From: Escallonia rubra
Lineage: Eukaryota > Streptophyta > Magnoliopsida > Escalloniales > Escalloniaceae
Assembly (NCBI GenBank): GCA_033065855.1
Contig: JAVXUO010001009.1
Span: 10,001-74,000, forward strand
Direction: 5' to 3'
Length of the DNA stretch: 64,000 bases
Both the position numbers and the translations under genes were made by a program. Each line of letters opens with the position of its first letter. Position 1 is the first letter of the stretch. Below the pieces are notes generated by a model. It did not search any database. It was not told the DNA's origin and saw nothing but the letters and a program-made list of their open reading frames with translations. This document shows, one piece after another, positions 34,786-45,026 of this stretch.

Positions 34786-35250
34786 TCAAGAAGTCCTTAG
34801 CAGCAATTACTGGCCGTCACATCACGGGTAACCTTAAGATATACCCTACATCTTTTAAGGTTATTGTCATCTCTCCAAGAGGTAAATGAAACGTATTTGT
34901 TTCACTTCTCCACCGTTCAACAAAGAACCTGTTAAGTTCCGCTCAAGTTGCTGAAAGATATCCCATAAGTAAAAATTCCAAAACCCATTCCACGCAACAA
35001 TTTTTCTGGGTTTTGTTAAATCCCCAATTTCTGAATTGTTCCGTTACCTCTACTATGATAAGTGGTGCTCTTTCCTACGAATTAACAAAGACTATTTAAG
35101 CAAAACAAAAGGTATACAATGTTCGTGAGAGTAAAAAAATAAACAAAAAATAAGTATCTTACTTGTCCATTCCAGATGAATGTACTTATATGGTTTGATT
35201 AGTCTTATAATACGGAGGGATTTTCTGGTTCAAGGTTAAAGGCCATTTTT
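34786..35250 (-). pseudogene. MULE-3 PMD gene fragment
   Basis: Reading leftwards from a degraded exon 1 (about 35250-35165, with MAFNLEPENPSVL and stops) into the start of exon 2 up to the PMD block encoded near 34850-34810. The remainder of the domain is missing at the junction with MULE-2. Confidence 0.65.
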
Positions 35251-35685
35251 TATGACTGAAATTATAGAAAAACGTCAAGTTTGGAAGTTTCTATCAAACG
35301 CTGGCAAATTGCCAACGCTAGCACATGCATAATACGTCATCTACATATGATTTGCATACATACATACACATTATTTACAAATTGCCAATGCTAGCACATA
35401 CATAATACATAATCAAAAGCATGCGCAATACTCACAAACTCTAGATTATACACAAATAAAGTATTAGTTTGTGAATTTACGTGATTAATCAGACGATCTA
35501 AGGACTTCTTGGGAAGAAATTGCACAAATCAACTTGCCAACGCCGCTGGGAAGATAGGGAAGAAGAAAGAAGGGAGAAGACTCTCGAAATTAGGGGTTTG
35601 TCGTATATATATAGGTCGTCCGCTACATTATGTAGCGAACGGTGTGGATAAGGATAAAGTAACTGCCCGTCCACCACACTGTGTA

Positions 35686-36657
35686 TAGGGATGGCAATGG
35701 GGCGGGTTGGATGCGGGTTTCATTATATTCGCACCCGCCCCGCCCCGCCATGGGGTTTGGAAATGATGATACCATCCCTGATCCTATGGGCTTTCAGGTA
35801 ATCCGACCCCGATCTGATCCGCCCCGCAATTCCATTATAGATCACTGCAATCACCGTCCCTAGGCCGACAATACCCTTTGGCTCAACACATAGTACAACA
35901 ACAGCATCGCCCGGTCTACTGTCGTTAGAATCTGATTTTCGACAGAATGCCTCCTGGGCATCTACAAGGCCATGAAAGTATGCCATACGCATCCTATTGC
36001 AACTGCACGCAGAAGAAGAAAGCTCAATCGCGTTATGCCCAATCCAAAGGAAAAGAGAAGAGGTAATGGAATTTACATAAAGGAAAGAAAGAATTAAACA
36101 TTAGACTATACTAAGGCATATCAACCAGTCCAAAGTAACTAACTATTCTGATCTATATAATCATAATTTAAATGAATTATAGGGTTTTGGACCTTTTGTT
36201 GGAAGAACATGGAAACGACGCCTTGTGTGCACAGCATCTCTAGTGGACGGAAGTTAGGTGGATGCATGTACCGGAGCAAAGCAATGGATCTTTTGTTAAA
36301 TTGCACACAGAAATGGGAGAGAGAAAGATAATACAGTAGCCAATGACGTAAATGGGGTTGCGGCGACTAATGGAGAAAAAGAGAAAATAGGGAGAAAGAA
36401 GAAAGGTTAGGGTTTGAGTTTATATACAAGAAGAGATGGATGGTGGAGATTAAATCTTGACTAGGAGTTAATGTGCAACGGGTCGGGTCGGGTCGGATAG
36501 CGGGGCGGATACACTTGAAACCATACCCGCCCGTATCCGCTACGGGGTTATGAAAAACAAACCCACCCCATGACCCGGTCGTAGTAAGAAAAGTCCGCTC
36601 CTAAAGGACCGGGGCGGGGTGGTTTTCCACCAGCTGCGGGTTCAATTGCCATCCCTA
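35686..36657. mobile_element. Non-autonomous hAT element with perfect 8-bp target duplication
   Basis: The ends are TAGGGATGGCAATGG and CAATTGCCATCCCTA. The flanking repeats ACTGTGTA at 35678-35685 and 36658-36665 are identical, the 8-bp signature of hAT transposition. Subterminal DNA is rich in CGGGGCGGG and GGGTCGGGTCGG repeats. The interior (35860-36470) is AT-rich, with no transposase frame. The insertion split a palindrome of the MULE-3 terminus. Confidence 0.93.
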
Positions 36658-36974
36658 ACTGTGTAACGGACGGACAAGGGGACAGATGTGACATGTTGTC
36701 AGCCAAAAGTCGTCTGCAAAGTCGTCCGCTACACAATGTGGCGGACGACTTTTTGATTGACATGTTGTCAGGGTCAAAAATCCATCTGTTACACAGTGTA
36801 GCGAACAAGCAGGCGGGGGTATTTTGGTCAAAAGGACCATGTCCGCCACACAGTATGGCATACGATTTTTTTTATTTAAAAAAAAGGAGTCTGGGCCATC
36901 CATCCTTTAAGGATAGACGATCAGATCGTGCGGGCAACTTAACCAAGTTTCTCGCGCGGTCAATGAATCAACTC

Positions 36975-36975
36975 T

Positions 36976-37003
<28 letters not shown>
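36975..37003. repeat. (TA)n microsatellite
   Basis: This TA tract lies between the end of MULE-3 and the start of the next element. Confidence 0.95.
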
Positions 37004-37006
<3 letters not shown>

Positions 37007-38419
37007 AGCTGATTCGTTGAGAGCGCGGGCAAAATGAGTTAAGTTGCTAGCGCAATCTGGCCGTCCACACGCGATCTGTGGACAGTCCAGATATTTTTTT
37101 TGCATTTTTTTTAATCTGTCCGCTACATTATGTAGCGGACGATATTTTTGACGAATATACCCCTCAATCGAAAACTGTGTGTCCGCTACATTATGTAGCG
37201 GAAAATATTTTTTACGAATATACCCCTCAATCTCCGAGTGTCTTTTCTAAAATATGGTCCGCTACATAATGTAGCGGACCATATTTTAGAAAAAACAGGC
37301 AGTCTGCCAGTGCCAACCCCATGTCAATTCTCACACACTCTCTCTCTCTCTCTTTAGAGAAAAAAACCCATCTCTTTTTCATCTCTCTCTATCTCTCTCC
37401 CCTCTCTGAACTACATGTTCTTCTTCTTCGCCTCCCTAGCCCCCATAGCCAACATCATCGCTAGCACCTTTAGAGAGAGAGTGACAAGGTTCACCACAGC
37501 AGCCTCGACATTGCAACAGTAGCCTCGACGCCGCCGTAGCCTCAGCATATTGGGCACCGCTGCGTCTTTATTCATTAAATTTTTCTCCAGATTTTGTTCT
37601 ATTTTGATTGGACTTAGAGATTCACGAATGGTCAGATTCATGATTTCACTTGCGTCGAGGTTTGGGGGTGGCAAAGGTCACATGGTGGTTGGGGGATACG
37701 GAGGTTCGGATGGTGGTGGTGATGGGTTCAGCGGCGGTGGCAGAGTGGTGGTGGTTGTGGGTAATGGAGACACTACCTGGGATGAATCGGCCGTGAATCA
37801 TTGTTGGTTTCTTGATGATTTTGGTGCAGTAGCTTTGATTCCGTCCGCCACCACAATAACAGAGATGGGAGTGGCGCTACTGCCACCTCCCCCACAATAA
37901 AACTGCTTATAGTACTCGGCGATGACATTGACGATGATGAGCACTCAGCGGGTAGGAGTGGACGATGACGATGATGTTCACTCGGCGATGCTGCCGGTGA
38001 AGTTGCTCGTGGGTGTGGTCTAAGGTTTTGAACAGAGAGAGAGTCAGAAAAAGAGAGAGAGAGAGAGAGAAAGAGTCAGAAAAAGAAAGAGAGAGAAAGA
38101 AAGAGTCAGAAAAAAATGGTCAGAGAAGGAGAGAGAAAAAGTCAGAAAAAGTATTGCCTCTGTCCGCTACATAATGTAGCGGACATAGCTGGAGAGAGAA
38201 AAAAGTCAAAAAAAAGTATTGCCTCTATCCGCTACATAATGTAGCGGACAGAGCTGGAGGGGTATATTCGTCAAAAATATCGTCCACTACATAATGTAGC
38301 GGACAGATTTTAAAAAAAAATGCAAAAAGTGATCTGGACCGTCCACAGATCGCGTGTGGACGGCCAGATCGCGCTAGCAACTTAACTCATTTTGCCCGCG
38401 CTCTCAACGAATCAGCTCC

Positions 38420-38420
<1 letters not shown>
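37004..38420. mobile_element. Complete 1.4-kb non-autonomous MULE
   Basis: Left end GGGAGCTGATTCGTTGAGAG and right end CTCTCAACGAATCAGCTCCC are inverse copies. The outer hairpin (GGCCGTCCACACGCGATCTG) and palindromes at about 37117-37140, 37181-37203 and 37258-37281 are mirrored at 38160-38182, 38228-38250 and 38281-38304. The interior has a CT-rich block (37330-37400), a Gly-rich frame (37550-37900) and a GA-rich block (38030-38140). It is flanked by (TA)n on both sides. The interior frame has no recognisable domain; a captured gene fragment is possible. Confidence 0.88.

Positions 38421-38423
<3 letters not shown>

Positions 38424-38452
<29 letters not shown>
38424..38452. repeat. (TA)n microsatellite
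   Basis: Flanks the right end of the 1.4-kb MULE and immediately precedes the right copy of the 125-bp direct repeat. Confidence 0.95.
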
Positions 38453-38456
<4 letters not shown>

Positions 38457-38577
38457 ATTAGGATAATATTATTACTTTATAGGAAATGAACAAGTTTAAA
38501 TTATTTAGTAATGTTACTTTGACGCTTACTGTTTGAACGTCCTTTTATAAATAATGTGAAGTAGATTACATTTCTAC
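38452..38577. repeat. Direct repeat flanking the MULE cluster, right copy
   Basis: Matches 23296-23426 in the same orientation. Beyond 38577 the two flanks diverge (a GTGTG-rich tract on the left, TTCAAAGCATGTGACGTG on the right). Confidence 0.85.
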
Positions 38578-39360
38578 GTTCAAAGCATGTGACGTGTATG
38601 TGTGAGTGTGTTTGTTGGGTGGCGTGGGGTTGGGGGGGGGGGGGGGGGGGTGTTGGTGTTGTAGATAGAATTTATTAAGATTGATCACTTCTTTTTTCCT
38701 GTCGGTGATCATCACATTTGTTTTTCATATTCTTGAAACGTGAAAGAGGGACTATGTTATACTGCATTAAATTAAGATTCCTTTGACTCTAGATTCCAGA
38801 ATTTAGGACCACCTTAACAAAAATTACCTCAAATGGTATTTTATTCTATTTATTTTTGGAATTTGTGTCACTTTCCATGCCCAACCACTTGACCCCAAAC
38901 TCAATGGAAGAGACATAACAGTTGAAAATCTCAATTTTTCACAAACAGATGGTTTGGCCTTTAAGTGTTCAGTTTGTTTATAATCTAGGCTAGTAGTTGA
39001 TCCCTTGGTCATTGATTAATTTTTGGTACTAAATCTAGCCCATGACATCAACACACTTTCAAAGTCAAGAAGTCCTTACTTAAATTAAAACACATATGTT
39101 GTGAATTAATTTTTTAGGGGTCCTCGATTATGTAAGATTGTTGGACCGATGGGAACCAACGTTATAAGACTCCGGACAAAGAGGAGTTGAAAATAGTTAT
39201 ATACTAACATATTGACGGTCCCTTATGTTCTTCTTCATTGGTCCATAAACATCTAAAGATTTTGTCCCATCGTATGTTACTAAACAATTTTGCAACAACA
39301 TTGTAGCAAAGTTTTCTTTGTAATGTAAAAACGTTGTTTTTCTTTCAATTTGTTTCTGAG
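38578..39360. other. Intergenic DNA with a 19-base G run
   Basis: No gene is recognised. A run of 19 G residues at 38632-38650 follows GGGTGGCGTGGGGTTGG, which could form G-quadruplexes. Its length in the assembly may not be exact. Confidence 0.5.
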
Positions 39361-39676
39361 ATTATGAAACAGCACAACTTTTTTTTTTACCCTTAAATGT
39401 CATGGGTTCGGAAACTAAAAACTGACTCTCCCCAAATGTTAGGCATTTTTTTTGTTTTTTGAAAAGGTTAAGAACCCTACCATTAATATGAAAGATAGTA
39501 CTCGAAGTTAGGCACATCTTTTAAGCCAAGTGTTCGGGGAGAATTTTTTATTGAATTATAAATACTATTTGGTCATGTAATTATTGTTACTTGAAACTAG
39601 GTCATTTCGAGGTGCTTGCCTTTAGCTGTCAACTTATCTCAAGCGATTCAGGGTGATGTTTGCTAAAGAAAGTTTT

Positions 39677-39707
<31 letters not shown>

Positions 39708-40483
39708 AAAATGTAGCACATTATGAGGTATTTTTTTTTTCTTTTTTGTCTGAAAAACAGTATGAAAAAATATATCGACCCTATTTCATCTCGGTGCCGA
39801 TAAATTTTGGCATGGGATTGGCTCGGTATTGATATTTATGTAGTAATGTCAGCGTACATACGTTTCCGTGAACTATATGACATCCAAACAATTTTCGGAT
39901 ACATTGGAATTGCGACTTTGCACACCCTCATCTAATTAAGGAGAAATATTGTTTGAAGAAAGACATCTATATGTGCCTTGAGGTTGGGACAATAAACTAC
40001 ATAAAGGATATTCAAGCTCATGATAAAGGATTTGGATCCTCCGGAGTCAAGGACTGACCTTGGCAATGGAGTTTGTCAATTTTGAGGCTGATTTCAAAAT
40101 CTAACGTGAGAGATTGAAAGAGCAGGAATAAGCAAATGATGAGTCCACCCATTTTCATGACAATATAATTGAAACTACATCAATTCAAAAGCCTGCCTTT
40201 TGTCTGCCATACATATCTCAGGCTTCTCATAAATTCATCATTACAATTGATGAAGGGTTTGACAAGAAAGTCCAGATACCCCTTGTGGTTCTTCCTTTCC
40301 CTTTGTAAAACAACATGAAAAGTTATGCTGGCCAATACCGTCTTGTGCATGCTTGCTAAGATGTCAAAGCATTTTGTCAAACTTGTGTACAGCTCCAGAA
40401 TCAGGTGATGGAACCATTTCAAGGAAGACTTCACCTTGGTGAAAGTCGAACATGTTTAGAAAATATAACTAGTCTTTCTATAC

Positions 40484-40663
40484 TGGGAGCTGATTCATTA
40501 CTCGCGCTGGCAACTTAAATAAGTTGTCCGCGCGATCTGACCGTTCACGCGCGAGATGTGGACGATCTAGATCTATTTTTTGTGCTTTTTTTTCGTCGTC
40601 CGCTACATAATATAGCGGACGGTACTTTTGACAACAATATTGTCCGCTACATAATGTAGCGGT
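40484..40663. mobile_element. MULE terminus fragment in duplication copy 1
   Basis: GGGAGCTGATTCATTACTCG starts a typical family left terminus with outer hairpin (GACCGTTCACGCGCGAG/GTGGACGATC) and two palindromes (about 40599-40621 and 40639-40661). It ends abruptly in unrelated DNA, and no right terminus exists. Confidence 0.75.
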
Positions 40664-40837
40664 TTGCAAAAACAATTTGAGAGACTTTAAATAATTATGA
40701 CAGGCAAACCTAGGGTTTATTTGGCAATTAATCCTTCCGTTTAAGTTTAGCACCAATATTACATAATATCACAAGAAAATATGCTTACGGTTTGTTATTT
40801 TCCTTATTTCCTTTTAGGCATAACTTATCTTGGAGTT

Positions 40838-40974
40838 TTTTTTTTTCCTCCTCGCTTTTTTTTTTTTGGAATAGTCAGAATTACAATTTAGATGGCCCGT
40901 TGGTATGGGAATTTAAACCCGAGAACTTCAGGTTATTTCTCAAGGCTCTTTACCACTCTACCACCGCTTGAGGT
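40838..40974 (-). mobile_element. tRNA-derived SINE (copy 1)
   Basis: The minus strand has an A-box-like GGTAGAGTGGTAAAGAG and a B-box-like CGGGTTTAAATTCCC, followed by a short body and A-rich tail. It is flanked by a perfect 13-bp target duplication TTATCTTGGAGTT at 40825-40837 and 40975-40987. It is of a different family from the SINE at 24208. Confidence 0.85.
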
Positions 40975-42670
40975 TTATCTTGGAGTTGTTGATAAGTCTC
41001 TTTCTAAACCCCACACACACACACACACAACTAGATTAATGAGACTTTAATTCATATAGTGACAGGCTAGTACGGAAATTGGTTAAAAAAAAAAGGGTCA
41101 GTAAATTGAACTCTACAATTGGACTTGGCTTGGCATGTATTGCAAAAAATTACACTTGAGAGCTTCAAACCCCCTTTTTTGTTAAACCGGCCGGTTGGAA
41201 AATTTCAAAGCATGTGCACTTGATTAATTTCCGTATAGCAACTTGTCGTAGGCAGGCTTGTGTTGACCCCCCTGATCGCAGATCCAGGACCCCGCCGCAC
41301 ATGCACTACCACTCGTCCTCGCTGATAACATTTGCCAGGCCAGCAATGCAATGACATGCAGGCTCAACAGAGACTCTGGGTTGGTCGTATTAAACGCACA
41401 AACGGTCTTGAGTCAAAAGCCACCCCGAGTGACAGGAAAAAGTTTTCAATCCCTCGGAAGTTTCTTCATTTTCTCTTCATTTCAAAGAATGAATCCATAA
41501 CGAAGACCCAGCTCCTCATTGGCTGTCGCAGGTAGCTAAGAGGAGACAATGACAACAAAATTAAAATTATGAAACAGCACAACTTTTTTTTTGTAGCCTT
41601 AAATGTCATGGGTTCGGATGCTAAAAACTGACTCTCCCCAAATGTTAGGCATTTTTTTTGTTTTTTGAAAAGGTTAAGAACCCTACCATTAATATGAAAG
41701 ATAGTACTCGAAGTTAGGCACATCTTTTAAGCCAAGTGTTCGGGGAGAATTTTTTATTGAATTTTAAATACTATTTGGTCATGTAATTATTGTTACTTGA
41801 AACTAGGTCATTTCGAGGTGCTTGCCTTTAGCTGTCAACTTATCTCAAGCGATTCAGGGTGATGTTTGCTAAAGAAAGTTTACAACAACAACAAAAAAAG
41901 TGTAGCACATTATGAGGTATTTTTTTTTCTTTTTTGTCTGAAAGCAGTATGAAAAAGTATATCGACCCTATTTCATCTCGGTGCCGATAAATTTTGGTAT
42001 GGGATTGGCTCAGTATTGATATTTATGTAGTAATGTCAGCGTACATACGTTTTCGTGAACTATATGACATCCAAACAATTTTCGGATGCATTGGAATTGC
42101 GACTTTGCACACCCTCATCTAATTAAGGAGAAATATTGTTTGATGAAAGACATCTATATGTGCCTTGAGGTTGGGACAATAAACTACATAAAGGATATTC
42201 AAGCTCATGATAAAGGATTTGGATCCTCCGGAGTCAAGGACTGACCTTGGCAATGGAGTTTGTCAATTTTGAGGCTGATTTCAAAATCTAACGTGAGAGA
42301 TTGAAAGAGCAGGAATAAGCAAATGATGAGTCCACCCATTTTCATGACAATATAATTGAAACTACATCAATTCAAAAGCCTGCCTTTTGTCTGCCATACA
42401 TATCTCAGGCTTCTCATAAATTCATCATTACAATTGATGAAGGGTTTGACAAGAAAGTCCAGATACCCCTTGTGGTTCTTCCTTTCCCTTTGTAAAACAA
42501 CATGAAAAGTTATGCTGGCCAATACCGTCTTGTGCATGCTTGCTAAGATGTCAAAGCATTTTGTCAAACTTGTGTACAGCTCCAGAATCAGGTGATGGAA
42601 CCATTTCAAGGAAGACTTCACCTTGGTGAAAGTCGAACATGTTTAGAAAATATAACTAGTCTTTCTATAC

Positions 42671-42850
42671 TGGGAGTTGATTCATTACTCGCGCTGGCAA
42701 CTTAAATAAGTTGTCCGCGCGATCTGACCGTTCACGCGCGAGATGTGGACGATCTAGATCTATTTTTTGTGCTTTTTTTTCGTCGTCCGCTACATTATGT
42801 AGCGGACGGTACTTTTGACAAAAATACCGTCCGCTACATAATGTAGCGGT
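42671..42850. mobile_element. MULE terminus fragment in duplication copy 2
   Basis: Same as 40484-40663, but the first palindrome reads with central ATTATG instead of ATAATA, and the spacer between the palindromes reads AAAAATACC rather than AACAATATT. Confidence 0.75.
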
Positions 42851-43024
42851 TTGCAAAAACAATTTGAGAGACTTTAAATAATTATGACAGGCAAACCTAG
42901 GGTTTATTTGGCAATTAATCCTTCCGTTTAAGTTTAGCACCAATATTACATAATATCACAAGAAAATATGCTTACGGTTTGTTATTTTCCTTATTTCCTT
43001 TTAGGCATAACTTATCTTGGAGTT

Positions 43025-43159
43025 TTTTTTTTTCCTCCTCGCGTTTTTTTTTGGAATAGTCAAAATTACAATTTAGATGGCCCGTTAGTATGGGAATTTA
43101 AACCCGAGAACTTCAGGTTATTTCTCAAGGCTCTTTACCACTCTACCACCGCTTGAGGT
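43025..43159 (-). mobile_element. tRNA-derived SINE (copy 2)
   Basis: Duplicated along with the segment. The target duplication TTATCTTGGAGTT is at 43012-43024 and 43160-43172. Confidence 0.85.
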
Positions 43160-43994
43160 TTATCTTGGAGTTGTTGATAAGTCTCTTTCTAAACCCCACA
43201 CACACACACAACTAGATTAATGAGACTTTAATTCATATAGTGACAGGCTAGTACGGAAATTGGTTAAAAAAAAAGGGTCAGTAAATAGAACTCTACAATT
43301 GGACTTGGCTTGGCATGTATTGCAAAAAATTACACTTGAGAGCTTCAAACCCCCTTTTTTGTTAAACCGGCCGGTTGGAAAATTTCAAAGCATGTGCACT
43401 TGATTAATTTCCGTATAGCAACTTGTCGTAGGCAGGCTTGTGTTGACCCCCCTGATCGCAGATCCAGGACCCCGCCGCACATGCACTACCACTCGTCCTC
43501 GCTGATAACATTTGCCAGGCCAGCAATGCAATGACATGCAGGCTCAACAGAGACTCTGGGTTGGTCGTATTAAACGCACAAACGGTCTTGAGTCAAAAGC
43601 CACCCCGAGTGACAGGAAAAAGTTTTCAATCCCTCGGAAGTTTCTTCATTTTCTCTTCATTTCAAAGAATGAATCCATAACGAAGACCCAGCTCCTCATT
43701 GGCTGTCGCAGGTAGCTAAGAGGAGACAATGACAACAAAATTAAAATTAGCGTTCTTAGTACTGTCCAAGGAGCAAATGGTATTACTAAAATGACTAATG
43801 ATGCATCAGATTTGTGAGTCCGGTATAACCATCCATGAATTTGCAGAACATCGGTGCTTTTGCGTAGTTACTTCATTCGATTGTTTGAAAGTATTTTCAT
43901 CCAATGGAACTTGTAGACTAAATTTTAGCAGATTCATTAGCTACTAATCGAATCACGGTCAACAAAATAGAATATATGAATTGTCGTGTAAAGT

Positions 43995-44919
43995 CACTAC
44001 AAGAAAAACAATTTTTGGTGACGGATTTTTAGCGATGAACCGATTTCTGCCACTAAAAAGCAACTTTACAACGGATATGTCCGTCACAAAAGATATTTAC
44101 CGACAGATATAGTGGAGATATGAGGGAGAAGAAAGGTGGTGGTGGGTGTTGGGAATCAGCAAGGTGGGGTACTGAAAGGTGGGGGGGGGGGGGGGGGGTA
44201 AAGAGAAAGAGAGAAATGCAAGGGACAAGAAAGAAAAGAGACCACATGGGGCCTCCCCTTCCAACCTCACAGCCATGGAAGCTGAAAGAGGAAGGGGCGG
44301 CAGCTGAAATATCTTAGAGAAAGAGTTTATAATTCGACTAACGTTGAGTATTGAGCATTAGTTGGTAGTGTATATGACTTAAATCTTATTTGTATTACTT
44401 GAAATTTGGTAAATGATGAATTCTAGTTTAAAGAATTAAATTGTTGTTGGATTGGTTGATTAGAATTAATTGTCTGAAACAAATGTCAAAATTTTAAAAA
44501 TAATAAAAACAACAAAACGGCCTTTTTCCTTTTATAGACGGGTTTTAGTGACCGACTAAAAGTCTTTCTACAGATTGGTATATATTTTTAGAACAGACTT
44601 TTTGCGATAGAATTTTGCCGTTAAAAATTCGTTGGTAAACGTTTTTAGAGAGACTTTAAGCGATAGAATTATGTCACTAAAAACTTTTGAGACGGACTTT
44701 ATCGACAGAAATTTCTGCCACTAAAAATAATTATATCCGTCGGTAAAAGTAAAATTTTTGCCAACGGACCACCAAATTTCGTCGGTAATTTTTTAGCGAC
44801 AGGGTATGTACCTACAGACTTTTAGCGAAGGACAGTCCGTTGCTAAGTGTCTTTTCCGACGGATTATCCACTTTTAGCGACAAAAAATTATGTAGCTAAA
44901 AGTGAATTTTCTTGTAATG
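43995..44919. mobile_element. Non-autonomous CACTA element
   Basis: The left end CACTACAAGAAAAACAATTT is mirrored by AATTTTCTTGTAATG at the right, the hallmark CACTA terminus with one changed base. Subterminal repeats of GACGGATTTTTAGCGA and CCGTCGGTAA type fill both flanks (44020-44100 and 44520-44890). Flanking trinucleotides are AGT and CGT, so the 3-bp duplication is imperfect. The 925-bp element has no transposase. Its paralogous region at 47255 lacks the insertion. Confidence 0.85.
44181..44198. repeat. 18-base G run
   Basis: Mononucleotide G tract inside the CACTA element, in a GGTGGGG-rich stretch. It has quadruplex potential, and assembly length is uncertain. Confidence 0.9.
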
Positions 44920-45026
44920 CGTGACATCTAAGTTTTGTGACGTAAAGTTTATAGATGTCCCACTAGTGTGAAGACAATTACGAAATCTTAAATTCATGCT
45001 TCATATCTCACTCATCGTTAACATTT

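Larger units (their letters stand above)
34786..36974. mobile_element. MULE-3, truncated right half carrying a hAT insertion
   Basis: It starts abruptly inside a PMD gene (CACGGGTAACCTTAAGATAT matches MULE-2 at about 33664) directly after the MULE-2 end. It then follows the MULE-2 right-side order to palindromes at about 35618-35642, 36733-36755 and 36787-36808, the hairpin GCCATCCATCC/GGATAGACGATC, and an end AATGAATCAACTC at a (TA)n tract. Transposase and left terminus are absent. Confidence 0.75.
39361..41565. repeat. 2.2-kb tandem duplication, copy 1
   Basis: Starts ATTATGAAACAGCACAAC and ends ACAATGACAACAAAATTAAA, and is followed immediately by copy 2. Identity is very high, and the differences lie mainly in simple repeats: a (CAA)n run is longer here at 39675-39705 and (CA)n at 41014-41028 also differs. 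It contains a SINE, a MULE-terminus fragment and short identical frames that are not convincing genes. Confidence 0.95.
41566..43748. repeat. 2.2-kb tandem duplication, copy 2
   Basis: Direct repeat of 39361-41565, offset 2205 at the left and 2180 at the right. The near identity suggests a recent event. Noteworthy differences lie in the palindromes of the MULE fragment. Confidence 0.95.
43749..45026. repeat. Segmental duplication related to 46947-47370, interrupted copy
   Basis: GAGCAAATGGTATTACTAAA, TTCATTAGCTACTAATCGAA and GACATCTAAGTTTTGTGACG match 47020, 47207 and 47250 onwards in the same order. This copy is interrupted by the CACTA element and then by LTR-3. No gene is visible. Confidence 0.75.

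Noticed and set aside
40180..40434. 84-codon frame identical at 42367-42621
   Set aside because: Identity reflects the recent tandem duplication rather than selection, and no domain is recognised.
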